The notes below the pieces were generated by a model. That model was not told where the DNA came from and made no database searches. It worked only from the letters and a program-made list of their open reading frames with translations. From Margaritispora aquatica (taxonomy: Eukaryota; Ascomycota; Leotiomycetes; Helotiales; Discinellaceae), in contig VJWN01000017.1 of NCBI GenBank assembly GCA_007644065.1, positions 868,001 to 932,000 of the forward strand: a DNA stretch of 64,000 nt. Reading direction: 5' to 3'. Below, in pieces: positions 1-10,690 of this stretch (positions are counted from its first letter, which is position 1; every line of letters begins with the position of its first letter). The position numbers and the translations under genes are program-made.

Positions 1-117
1 CACAAACGTCATCACACAACCCCAATCATAATATCTCCCCAATCCTACTCCATCCCATCATCCTCCCCCAACCCTTCATTCCCCTATCCTCTCTCACCCC
101 AACCCACAAAACTCGAC

Positions 118-178
118 CCATCCATCCATCCACCTATATCTCATCAAATCTCATCAAACCCGTCCATCCATCCATCAA
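118..178. repeat. CCAT/ATCC-rich simple repeat
   Basis: Two short runs of ATCC units (about 118-133 and 161-178) lie just downstream of the phenolic acid decarboxylase stop codon. The sequence from 1 to 174 is C- and A-rich and holds no supported gene; it is probably the 3' flank of that gene. Confidence 0.7.
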
Positions 179-1005
179 ATCGTCTCCTCCTCCCCAGTAA
201 TGGGCTCCAAATCGCCCTTGCCCTTGAACATCTCCACGATGTCCGCTTGCTCGTTCAGCAGAAATCGATCGGTTTGCGTGCCCATCTTGGCGAGATCCCG
301 CCATCGCGCGAGGTCTGAAGCGTTGCGCTTGTTGCCGTGCTGTGCGGGAGGGTTTGTTAGTTGTTTGGTTTGATTTGGGTTGGGTTGGTTTGGAGTTGAA
401 CTTGAAAATTGCAATTGAAAAGGATATCCTCGCTGATTGCAATACAGCGACCCATTCCGTGGTACTCAACTCAAGTCAAGTCAAATCAAGCGAGTTGAAC
501 CCACTCACCCCTCACCGATCTCACTCCCAACTCCTACAGCCAACGAAAAAAAAAAACGCAAGGAAAGGAAAATCACATACCGCCTCCTCAGGCCTCTCCC
601 AATGGCCCTCCGAAAACGCCAACAACGTCGTGATTTTCCGCTTCGGGATGTCATACACCAGGCTGCAAATCGTGCCCGTCTCCTCGAGCCAGTTGCACTG
701 CCACAGCTCGCCAGGACGGATGCACTGGTACGATGCGGTTTGGAAGTTGATGCGGCCGGCCATGGGCCCGCCGTGGATGGCATAGACGATGCGGGTGGGT
801 GAGAAGAACCACCTGTTGAGGTGTATGTTTAGTTGGGTTTTGGTGTTGAAGCTGGAGAGAGCGCTTACATCTCGTATCGCCATTTTTCGGGCTTGCCGTC
901 GGGACTTTGGGCGGCGTAGTCGTAGATCAGATGCACGTCTCTGATGTCCTTGTCGAATTGAGGGATCGTCTCGTCGAGAGTCGTGGCGTGAGTTGCTCCT
1001 GGCAT
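175..1005 (-). CDS. Phenolic acid decarboxylase
   Basis: Enzyme of the small lipocalin-like phenolic acid decarboxylase family, which removes CO2 from hydroxycinnamic acids (p-coumaric, ferulic) to give vinylphenols; a cytosolic detoxification step for plant phenolics. Three exons join in frame: 1005-869, 812-581 and 339-175, with introns 868-813 (GTAAGC..CAG) and 580-340 (GTATGT..ACAG). The start ATG at 1005 gives MPGATHATTLDET. Family signatures visible are the N-terminal HLIYDY, then WRYEM, IHGGPMAGR, QCIRPGELWQCNWLEETGT (holding the conserved glutamate) and LLAFSEGHW. The C-terminal exon with HGNKRNASDLARWR and QTDRFLLNEQADIVE is typical of fungal members. Length is about 175 residues, normal for the family. 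The second intron is longer (241 nt) than most here. Family assignment is secure; substrate range is inferred. Confidence 0.9.
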
Positions 1006-1598
1006 GGTGGGTTATTCTCGCTTATACGTTTTGCGGTGGTGAAGGAACAGAGTTGCCTGCAATATTATGTATATAAAATTATAGAGATATATATGTACAG
1101 TAGCAGAGGATTTAAATATTGTATTCGGTGGAGGAAGGTCGGAAGTTATATACAAATGTTTGAGAAGGGAGAAGGACTTTGACGGATATACTTTACAACA
1201 TAAACACTCAAATTATAAGCTTTGGAGGAGACGGCCCGAGTTTGAACGTCCTACGTCAGTCGAGGTGGGATGATGATATTGGAGGAGGGGCAAAAGAAAC
1301 TACGGGTTGAACTTCGGCAATCTGGTTCCTGCATTGCGGGATGTATGTACGGCATCTCAGATGCACGGAATCAGGTGTTGCTGGTTCGATTCTCTGCTAC
1401 GGAAATGAGATTCCTATCGAGCTGTTCCAGAATGCGTGGTTTGCAAGGAATACATCATATTGTTAAGCGAATCTTCAGTGATGTGAAGCTCTACTTCTAT
1501 GTTCGTTCTGATCTAGCGAGATCTAGCAAGATCTAGGTATGCGAGATGTCCAATAATCTCTTCCCTCTCATGCTCTCATCTCTCATAGATGTGTTCCT
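1006..1598. other. Intergenic, promoter side of the decarboxylase
   Basis: No gene seen. The 1060-1180 part is AT-rich (tatataaaattatagagatatat-like stretch near 1067-1095) and probably belongs to the decarboxylase promoter. The short open frames here have no recognisable content. A tRNA-like B box near 1383 was examined and does not fold as a T arm. Confidence 0.5.
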
Positions 1599-3022
1599 CT
1601 ACATCTTCGGGCTCTCTCCCAAGAAACCCCCTACAACAGCTTGAAGCAACTGATTCGCGATAGCCGTCTGCGGCGGCAACCTCAACCCACCCTCTTTATA
1701 ACCCTCTCCAGGAACCTCACCCAACCCACTCGTACCAATCCTGAGTGCCTCCCTAACCTCCTCAACTTCAACCCACTTTGCATCCTCGAGTTCAGGATCA
1801 TGCTCCAAATGGATCTTCTCTCCATCCGGCAACGCCTGTCCAATAGCGCCGATCATCAGATTCGCTGGGTACGGCCACGGCTGCGTGCTATGAATGACCA
1901 CTCTCCCGAGCAACACGCCCGACTCTTCCCATACCTCTCTCCGCACCGCCTCCTCGACCGATTCAGCCGGCTCGCAAAACCCGGCTAGAGTCGAGTACCA
2001 GTGCGCTGGCCAGCGCCTCTGGCGACCGAGCAGGATGCGCTTCCCGTCGTGCGAGATGACCGCCATGATCACGGTGGGATCGGTGCGTGGGAAGGAGAGG
2101 TTGGAGACGCCTTTGCGCGTTGCGCATGCGGAGCGTTGGTGCGGTGTTGAGGCTGCGGTTGTTGCGTCACCTTGGGCAGTCGAGAGTGTGGAGAAATCGG
2201 TGGGTGGACAGATGCGCTTGGTTCCTGCGTTTACTGAGAGCGTGGGTTGGCCGCAACCGCCACAGAATGGGTTGCGTGCATTCCAGTCGATGAGGGCTCG
2301 TGCTTGTGCGTATATGGCAGCTGGGTGGATTAGTAGTGGTTAACGTCTTTGGTATAGCATAGATATACCTTCTGGTGCATTGAGCGTCATATGCATTCGT
2401 CCTTCGATAAAGCTCAATCCCTTCGCCTTCATGGCTTCTATCACACCTGTAGCTTCCTTCTCCACTGTCCCCTTGGGCGTTACATCAACTGCGAAGTACG
2501 CTTTTCCCTTGTAAATCCCATGCTCGAACCCTTCGTGTTTCCGCTCATCGAGGCCTAGGAATAGCACAAGTGGTAGCGTAATGGATGAGTTGTATTGCTT
2601 GATCATCTCCTCTTCTGTCAATTCGAATGGGTTTTCCCCAATCAGAGGCTTCACCTCATCGTGTGTTGTGTATGCCAATTGTGTTGGGTCTTTGGCCAGA
2701 GGTGCACAGTCGTTAAGCAGCAGAAAGCTGGTGCTAGGGTGAGTAAGGGCTTTGGATATGAATGCATGGTCGGCGCGAAGAAAGGAGACACGGTTGAGAG
2801 GGCTGCCGGAGACTAGATGTATGTTAGTGTAATACATGAAAGAGAACGAGGTAGATTTAAGGGTTTGACAAAGTCATTCCCTCTCCCCAACGTAGAGCTC
2901 CCATCTCTGTGCAAATGGACCGAATACGTACAGTAATTGGCTATCTCTCGTCCGAACTTGCGCGAAAGCATACTGTCCACGTCGTGGTGGGCTGGATCTG
3001 GTAGGTCTGGTTGCGGGGTCAT
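1599..3022 (-). CDS. NPY1: NADH diphosphatase (Nudix, NPY1/NUDT12 type)
   Basis: Hydrolyses NADH and NAD+ to NMN(H) and AMP; in yeast Npy1 is peroxisomal. Three exons: 3022-2932, 2812-2369 and 2320-1599. The first junction rebuilds NYFSGSPLNRVSFLR and the second APE-A-AIYAQARALIDW. Visible parts: the N-terminal domain; a zinc ribbon starting NPFCGGCGQ with later cysteines (ICPP, SACATR); then SFPRTDPTVIMAV; then a complete Nudix box GFCEPAESVEEAVRREVWEE (G-x5-E-x7-RE-x2-EE-x-G); and the NADH-specific motif SQPWPYP seen as STQPWPYPANLMIG. Length is about 418 residues, normal. The C terminus ends PKM, which is only a poor match to a type 1 peroxisomal signal, so targeting is uncertain. Confidence 0.93.
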
Positions 3023-5709
3023 ATCTGCGATGCTATTGTATTATGAAATAAGATGACGTAGACAGAGAAAAGGTCACGATGTGAGTTTGTCCTTGAGGTT
3101 TGAAGGGTGAATGGGAATAAGAAGTAGTATAACACCTAGGTGAGGAATTATACTAAACAGAGCCAGAAGCTAGAAGCCAGAAGCTAGAAGCCAGAAGCAG
3201 GAAGCTAGGTGTGGGGTAGATGTATAGTGTAATCCGAGTTCGGTGGATATCTGATTGCTCAGCTATCAACTGTGAGTCTGTGATGGATGAATGGGATGAG
3301 CGGTGATAGTCTAAATCCGAAGAAACCATCATCAAAAGGAAGTGATATTTATTGTACACGTTGGCACTCGCCTATTTGTTTACATACATACCTACCTACA
3401 GTACATCCAAACAACATAGGAGTAACACACGATGATGCAGTGCGTTGTCACAAGCCGAGCAGAATTATGACCAAATAAACGTTGAGCGCTACCCCCATCG
3501 GATTTTGGTTCCACCGATCCTAGTCATCATGTGATCTCGGTTGTCAAAAGTGGAGAAGACTGAAGACACTCTAGGCTAGGAAATCAGTCTCAGTACGAGA
3601 ATTGAGCGAGAAGATAATTAAAATGGTAGAGCAGTCCTAGGCATGGCTTCTGGTTATACATCCACAACGTTGGCCTCGGGATTTGGCTTTGCACTGGGTA
3701 CTTGATATCGATTCGCAGGACAATCATCACATAGTTCATTTACCTCACCTTCAACTGCTTGGTCCCCATTAGTATGTACTGAACGAGCAAGAAAATTCAT
3801 TAAGCATGAAAAGAATTAAGCGTTTCTATTGTGTTGTGATACCAGAAATCACAGGATAAATCAGCAACATATTTCGAATTCAATGGATCACATTTCCTCC
3901 AAACACTTCTCAAGATATCGACCGCTAATGAACCCCAGCAAACCTTCAAAAAGAATCCAGTATGCCATTCCACCATCCGAGACTCTGAAAAATTAGTTAT
4001 GTAGTAACAACCTAGAAACTCCCAGCCAACGTTGTCCTTCAGATCCTCCAACTCAATATTCACCACAGAGCTCTCGGGTGAGTCCCCACCGAACCGAAGA
4101 ATAACAGAAAATGGTCCAAACGATACAGGGCAAGTCTGCACTGGTACAAATACCAATATAGTATGTGCCAATGGACTTCCGGGCAAGTTTGTTCTGGCTT
4201 TAATGATTTAACAACCGAAACCTAGAGTCTCGGGTAGATCTCTCATATTATAAACCCTGCAAATAGCGCCTATTATCCATATGATCTTTTAAATATCCTA
4301 GCATTCTTCCTACTCTGATTACTGTCGCATCGATTCACGAAGACATGAATTCTTTTCGCAAAAATGACCACTCATATCTTGCATTTTCTCCTAATCTACG
4401 AAGGTATTTGTCTCGAACCACCGCAGCCAGACGAGTACACAATCCATGGTGTGATGTTCGGCACGCACAAATGCCGTCTCCACTTCAGCCACACCCCGCA
4501 AACTGGTTCATAGAAATTGAGCTTGGAAGTGTTTGTCGGATCATATGCCGCGAGACGCATGGACGAGAACCGAGTTTTGTTTCACAATGTCATCGGTGCG
4601 TTCGACCGCAAAGGGGTTGCTAGCCTTGTTAAATGTGTGGTGTGGTGTGGAAGCTGGATCATCGTGATATCCTGGGCTAGAATCTGGTGTATGTACTGTT
4701 TGTAGAGAAAGCTTCGAGAAACATCTAGAGAGTACGTTAGATAGCACTTGACATGATGGGTAGAAGTACTTACGAACTGAGGTGGTGGTCTCCGAGAGAT
4801 GCATGTGAACCTAAGTTTAATCCGCCTCCGACATCATAGGTCAACCTACCGTGGCTTGGATATTTGTAGATTAGCCTGGCTCTGCTTATTCGAACAGATA
4901 CTAGTATTTCCCCGTCTCTCAGCTCAGGCTGATGTTACTTCATCTGCCTTTTAAGCATTTCCTATCCTCAGTCAACATTGAGCGGAGCAAGACAGATCTT
5001 GTGTGCTACTACTACTACAAGGGAAAAGACTTTACCACCGCCTTTCAAAATGCGGACATATTCTAAACACATAGAAAATTGTTGTGCATAGTGAATAAAG
5101 AAAGTCTCAAACTCGAATTTTAGCCAAGCGTAACCAGTGACTGAGTGGCCTTGATAAGCGAGAGAGACTAAATTTTGTCTTCCCCCCGTCCTCGCCAATG
5201 TCTAGTTTGGGTACGGAACGATTCATCTTACTCGCGTCATTTAAATCTCATTCACTCACCATGCGCAACTCTGCTGAGACTCAATCGTTTAAGCGGAACG
5301 TAGATGCTTGAATCAAGCCGACGTATTGAAAGAGGCCAATGTTCTATCATGCGAGGATTTGCTTCTGACATAGCCGAAGCACATTTCGTACGCAGAGACA
5401 TATCTCTAGCATCTCCAAATGAAGAAATGAGACGCGTTCAAAATTATAATACAAGAATTTAGACCGAGATGTAGCATATTTTCGCTAACTGCCACCAAAA
5501 GTATCACAATGTGCGTCAAGACGAGCGAAGAAAGAATTGTGTTTAGCAAATTATATTTAAAGAACGTGTGTTTATGCCTTAGGGTATTATGTACTCCTAG
5601 AGAGGGATGGAATCCAGCCAAACCCTCTCCCACCCGTCCTCATGACTCTTCGATGCATTGTGCCATCGCCGAGCGAGCGTTCTAAGCTTCAATCTTTATC
5701 CACAAAACT
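3023..5709. other. Long intergenic stretch without a supported gene
   Basis: 2.7 kb between two minus-strand genes. It contains several short open frames (for example 3800-4186 minus, 4345-4705 plus and minus), but none shows a recognisable domain or splices to a longer model by eye. One frame near 4430-4620 reads like protein (THKCRLHFSH, then RVLFHNVIGAFDRKG) but has stops; it could be a remnant. A 15-bp tandem repeat lies at 3161-3210. Confidence 0.4.
3161..3210. repeat. 15-bp tandem repeat
   Basis: About three imperfect copies of AGCCAGAAGCTAGAA in direct tandem, followed by a partial copy. No coding context. Confidence 0.85.
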
Positions 5710-6562
5710 TTATGCTCGGAAGCTCTCCTCACGCTTGGTGGCAGCAGGTGCTGCTCCTCCAGCACCGGCCATCTGGAAAGCAATGTTGCCACCGAATGGA
5801 CCAGCGCCGTTGTTGTTGACGACCTTCATGAGGCAGAAGTTGGACACTCCGCTAGTAGCATCCGTTCCAGTGCATGTCATTCCGGCTGGAATCTTCACTG
5901 AGAAGGCCTGAGAATTGTATTAGCTTGGTTACTTAACTGATCATCTTCAAGAGAATGTCACTCACTGCGTCAGCGCCAACGTTGGTAGCACGTCTTCTGA
6001 TGCCCATGGCTGCCAGAGCACGCTGAACCACGTTTCCCCTTCCGTTGCCAACCAAGTTGGTATCAGCAGCGAGCAGGGTACCCTTAGAGTATGCGCCTGT
6101 GCCCGTGGTGTCAACGACGGCGAACAGTGCTCCGGTCTTGTCGTTTGCAGTGCCATCGCTGGTCACAACACGCCATGTGCCAGTGATGGTTCCGCTACCA
6201 TCAGCAGAGACTTGAGGAAGAGTCTGACCAGATTGTGCCATGGCAGCTGACAACATAGCAACCTTGACGGCTCCATCACCGGCAGTCTTGCCGAGACCAT
6301 CAGTCAAAGGCTTGTTGGCGTTGCCACCATAGACAGTAGTATCCAACTCAGTTGCGGCGTTGGCACCGAAGGTAGCGACTGATGCACCCTTGATGGCGAG
6401 AGCGGTTCCGTTTCCACCAGCGTCACCACTAAGAACACAGAGTTAGTGATGTTTGGTAATAGATAGGCAGGAGTTGTCTTACGTGACAACAGTGACCTTT
6501 CCGTGGGCGCTAACCATGCTGGCAGCGGAAAGAGCAAGAACGAGGATAGATCCGGTATACAT
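5710..6562 (-). CDS. Secreted GEgh16/Egh16-family protein (MAS/GAS-like)
   Basis: Member of the GEgh16 family (Egh16-like, DUF3129), secreted proteins of filamentous fungi first noted in appressoria of plant pathogens; biochemical role unknown. Exons begin at 6562 and end at 5710, with two introns: one after KVTVV-T (rebuilding TGDAGGNGTAL, the family's N-terminal motif) and one after NVGADA. Residues 1-19 are a clear signal peptide (MYTGSILVLALSAASMVSA), so the mature protein would start His-Gly-Lys. Family marks near the C terminus are CTGTDATSGVSNFCLMK (two cysteines) and NNNGAGPFGG. Length is about 240 residues. The GIRRR stretch before the second intron is a possible basic processing site. 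Family assignment is firm; a role in virulence is inference from relatives only. Confidence 0.88.
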
Positions 6563-6773
6563 TTTGATTGTTTTGGGGATGGTTTGATCTTAAAGATTGA
6601 AGTGAAGAGCGAAAGATTTGAAGTGAGGACGAGGTGTAGTTAAAAAAAAGATTGAAAAAATGCGAAATAAGCAGACCGAATCAACCGGCTGTGGATTATT
6701 GAAGTGAATAGAAAAGAAGAGAAGAGTGAAGTGAATGCTGATGAGGAATAAGAATGGTGAGAAGAACTGAAGG

Positions 6774-6780
6774 TTATATA
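6774..6780 (-). promoter_or_regulatory. Probable TATA box of the GEgh16-family gene
   Basis: TATATAA on the minus strand, about 210 nt upstream of the ATG at 6562. The segment between is CT-rich on the coding strand (many TTCA/CTTC units), as often seen in 5' leaders of strongly expressed fungal genes. Position of the transcript start is not known. Confidence 0.5.
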
Positions 6781-7034
6781 CTCGATGAACCACTACTAAG
6801 GTTCGTGGCGCTTAGTTCAGTTAGGACCTCTTCCTCGCCTAGGGCCTCGTCCTCGCCTAGGCTTCCTCCTCCCCACTACCGCAAAACTACTGATCTGATA
6901 CATGGGATGGCGCCTGAGGCAATGTTTTAGACGATGTTTTGAACGGCGTTTGAAATACTGATCTGGTGGTGCGATGAAGTTTACTTGGGTCGAATAATGG
7001 GCTGAGAAGCGGTCACAAATCCGAACTCATTGGT

Positions 7035-7830
7035 CTATTCAGTTTCTCTTGATGAAGTTCCGGATTGTTTGTTTCCTTGATTGAGGCTCAACCGCTCAAG
7101 CCTCGTCGTGCTCTTGGTGTTCCATTGCTTGTTCCGAATACCAAGAGCGTTGAAAGTGCCAAGGGCAATCTTCACCGTCAAGCATCTTCGGATAATTGAC
7201 GGGCAATAGGGTAGAGATGCCCCCAAGACCCAAGACGGCTGATCGCCACAAAGTGTTTGCTTGGGACATGTAAGAAGGTCGTACAATCCGAAGCGAAACT
7301 CTTGCACGACCGAGATCGCGTCCACCATGCCCAAAGTGGGTTGCTAGGTCAATTGATAGGTGGTACGCATTGACGAAACGTCAGGTGACCAAGATCGGAT
7401 GAAGACGAGGGGCTTGGAACTATGCATTTATGCATCTCTGCAGCACTCCTCGTGGAGAGAGCTTAACAAACTTAGAGAAGAAGCTTCTCTAACAGTCCAA
7501 ACAATACCAAAAAACCGTCTTGGCAACCCCTTGTTTGGCAAGAGAAACCAATCAATTCTCTTGGCGGTTTCCATAAGAGGTGTTGCTGAGACATGATCGA
7601 GGATCCGATTATGCTGCATGCAACATCAAAGCAGATCCTACATCCTTGCCATAACGCAAATCATCAGCCATACCATCGCAAGCGATCCATCTTGGTAAAA
7701 CAATCCACCTTGGAAGAAAGCTAGGCCAGGAATGTAAATTCATCCGAGCATTGGCAAAGACAGAATGGGTGGACGAATATCTCCGAGGATTACCGTGCTT
7801 ACCATCTTGTTGTAACATCGATTCAGACAA
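7035..7830 (-). pseudogene. Possible coding remnant, unknown family
   Basis: Minus-strand reading between 7830 and 7035 is protein-like in pieces (for example ADDLRYGKDVGSALMLHAA, FVKLSPRGVLQRCINA, ALGTFNALGIRNKQ) but is broken by several stops and frame changes. The piece FNALGIRNK resembles FNTLGNKNK in the remnant near 12.8 kb, which hints at related dead copies. It lies directly downstream of the broken F-box gene and could be its far C-terminal part or a separate dead gene. Evidence is weak. Confidence 0.3.
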
Positions 7831-7941
7831 TACTTCAGTTCTCCAGTAATGGCAAAAGTCAAAATTCGAGAGAGAGCATTCAGCATTACTTTCTACAGTA
7901 TATGGTATAAATTCTGTTCTTAATGGCGTTATAACAATGTC

Positions 7942-9403
7942 TCATATACTATCGTGGTGGATTATACGAGCCCAATATTCAACAAAAATGTTCCTCAGGC
8001 TCGGTGTGTCCCAGACCTTCAGCCTCAAGATCTCGGAAATAGCCTTGATCCAAGTTGGAAAATCAAAATTGTCATAAGGATACAGTTTTAGTTTGCGGAG
8101 GTTTCTTGGAAGCGTCTTTGCCACAAACTGGGACTGCATAGCAAAGGAACCAAATATGTTGGGATGTAGATACTTGGTGGGGACTTCCATTTCTTCGAGG
8201 GCAGTGAAACCTTTCAGACTTGTTGGTGGCAGAGCTTAAATTTCCTATGGATAGCAATGACGTGCTCTTCCTCCCTCCTCTGAAGATCTGAAGGGCAACT
8301 TTCGTAACTAATTTCGGTGTAACGAGAGACTTTGCTGGTAGGTGTGGAAGTATTCTAGCTCGACGCCTATGGGTAATAGGTATCTGAGACTTTCTAGAGC
8401 CACGAAAAAACGGCGCAGTTGGTTTCGAGCAATTTGGGCTCCCTGGACAGATTCAAGTACTAAATGCTTGAATTTTGATGAGCCTGCGAATTTTGGCTGC
8501 TCGCCTTGCTAGCGATTGATATGGTAGTGACCAATATAGATGGTTTCGATATTCGGCAACTGAAAGACAGAAAGCAGTTGTTGTACGTTATGTGTGATGA
8601 CATCATCAGGAAAAATGAGGGATTCCCCTGAGTTTTATTCAATCGACCTGAACTAGCCGATGAACTCAAGTCATGTAGGCTATGAAGTGCAGAAGCGGTC
8701 GCAACTTGCAGTTTCAATGAAGTGACTCCCTAAGATGTGTTGTTATGACGCTGAGCTGATCATGGTCTTCATTAAATCGAAGATTCTTTCGACTTTTGGG
8801 CGCACTGCCTTCTACTACAGTAATCGATAGTGGTTTAACCATATTCTTCAAGCTGGCTTGTGATGCATCATGCTTGGCGAAATTTTCCATAGCTATTATG
8901 GGGTGGAGAAGCTGTGAGCTACGCTTGAATTCGACAAATTCCCATAACAGAGGTTGAACTACAACTTAGAGTTTGCGACATGTGCTGGGAACAGCTAGCA
9001 AAGACCGCTTTTAGAGCCGATGGAATAAAAAGTGATCAGATAACACAAGTTTGCAGACAATAGCGCCTTTGGAGCGTTTTCCACAATCATGTACAAGGTT
9101 CTGTATCCTAGTTAACAAATATGTTCGGGGATTTTGCGCTATGAAGTCACTTACCAGTCCTTCTACGAATGAATTGATTACTATCTTTAAACTACCATAC
9201 GTACTAAGGTCATCAATCAGACGTCTGAGCAGTCTGTTGTGGCGTTCTATATTGCAAGCATTACAAGTAGTTGAGTTTTTGGTGGAACAGGAATGTTGCT
9301 CAGAAATAGGAGCTGATGAGTAATATGGAGTCTGGTCGATCCTGAGGAGATAGCGAAAGATATCTTTGGTGATTTCTGGAGGCAGATCATTGAAGCAAGT
9401 CAT
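7942..9403 (-). pseudogene. Degenerate F-box / leucine-rich-repeat-type protein gene
   Basis: From 9403 the minus strand opens with MTCFNDLPPEITKDIFRYLL, a good F-box start (LPPEI..IFRYL), and runs to 9011. After a stop the reading resumes near 8990 with LAVPSTCRKL, an in-frame TAA, then VVVQPLLWEFVEF, the usual segment after an F-box in these proteins. Further pieces follow in order: KLQVATASALHSLHDL, LLSVFQLPNIETIYIGHY, KHLVLESVQGAQIARNQL with RRFFVALESLRYL, LPRNLRKLKLYPYDNFDF, and an end at 7942. At least five in-frame stops and one or more frame shifts interrupt the series, and no set of GT-AG introns removes them all. Intact relatives would act as substrate adaptors of SCF ubiquitin ligases. 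I judge it a decayed gene. Confidence 0.7.
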
Positions 9404-10334
9404 ATTGAATGCCTTCTGCTAGTGTGGGTTCCCAATACAAGATGGCTGTCGATCTAAATATCACGATAGACTGTTGTAATCTGTTTGTGGTGAGATTTTG
9501 GAGGAAGAGACGTGTGAAAGAAAAAGTAACTGGAAGAAGAAGGATGAATCCAAGAGATTTTGGAATTCTAGAAGTATGCGGTAGCTAGAATGGTTAGCTT
9601 ACTGCCTACCTGACCCAAGGTAGTGGCACAAAGTTCGCCTAAAATGGCCCGAACGATCGACTAATGGTACTTTCTTCGTGCATATTTCAAGTAGATCCAT
9701 AGAAGATAGAGCGAGACCGTTACATCGAGATTGTTTCTATAGTCAGTGTTGTTCATCAAGGAAAGGAAGAAGAGTAACTCAAGCAGCCTCGACCAAAGCA
9801 TCCCCAACTTTCTGTTCTCAGAATAGTTTTTTCTACTAAGACCCTTACTCCAGTAGGCTAGCATACCAACTTAGGTGCTTTATTTACTTCTGGTGCAGTG
9901 ATACTTAGAACTTCCATGAGCTTAGCCTATAAGAGCATCAGCGTTTCCACGCTTCTTCGCTTATGACTAATAACTAAGTATTATTGTTGTCAGCTCATTC
10001 CATTCAAATCACTTTCGGAACTGGTGTCAGCACATACAGCACGAAATCCTCATCAATCTAATATAATCTCAAGAATGAGTTGCAATTTTCAACTCCACTC
10101 GCTTCTTTATGGCCTGCCACTCGCTTCTTTATGGCCTGCCACTTAGCCACTTAGCCACTCCAGCCTTGTTTTCAGCTATAGCCACAGCCTTATGGAAGGC
10201 GCAATCACTCCTCCATTTCTTGTTCAGAAACCAATGTACAATATCTGATGTGTTGAACCCTTTGCAATCACAGATCATGATTGGAAATGACTTTCCCAAT
10301 TCGCTTCTCGACTACAAACGAGAGTATTGGAGTT
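9404..10334. other. Intergenic, no supported gene
   Basis: AT-rich spacer upstream of the F-box pseudogene. Short open frames (9661-9864 minus, 10109-10345 plus) show no domain. It contains the compound tandem repeat at 10096-10155. Confidence 0.4.
10096..10155. repeat. 22-bp perfect tandem duplication plus 8-bp duplication
   Basis: CACTCGCTTCTTTATGGCCT followed by GC occurs twice back to back (10096-10117 and 10118-10139), followed by two copies of CACTTAGC (10140-10155). The copies are identical, so the duplication looks recent. Confidence 0.9.
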
Positions 10335-10690
10335 CTACAGAATGAGTAGCTTGAAAATTTCGTCAGGACCAGAATCGGGCTTCAAATGAGTCAGCAGGTC
10401 ATATGAATTGAGGATAGGCAATGCAGGGGACAAGATGTAGTCCATACAATTCCTCCCATTCAGTATCCTGATTTCGTTAGCTGTGTTATAGAACAGAGCA
10501 TATAAGTTTATTAGTATACCATCGACCCTCAATACGCCAATATCATATGTTTCATCTTGAAATGTAGCTTTAGCTTCCTAGCCTATGCCGTTAAGTGTTG
10601 TGCGACTATGGTCACCTGTTCGGCATCAAATTTGAACACGGTCATCAGTTTGAGATGAAAGTCGCGTTTAATGATGGAATCATGAATTAA
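10335..10690 (-). pseudogene. Possible coding remnant (F-box-like family copy?)
   Basis: Minus-strand reading gives KLMTVFKFDAEQVTIVAQHL, a TAG, then in a shifted frame AKATFQDETYDIGVLRVDG followed by ILINLYALFYNTANEIRIL and a run down to 10335. The text is protein-like and shares a K-A-T-(F/L)...G-V-L pattern with the remnant near 13.4 kb. No start and no intact domain are visible. It is probably a dead fragment; the family is a guess. Confidence 0.35.

Noticed and set aside
1381..1402. GGTTCGATTCT resembling a tRNA B box
   Set aside because: The flanking bases do not form a five-pair T stem and no A box or acceptor stem is found upstream.
3800..4186. 128-codon minus-strand open frame
   Set aside because: No domain, no convincing splice partners, and the start has no supporting context.
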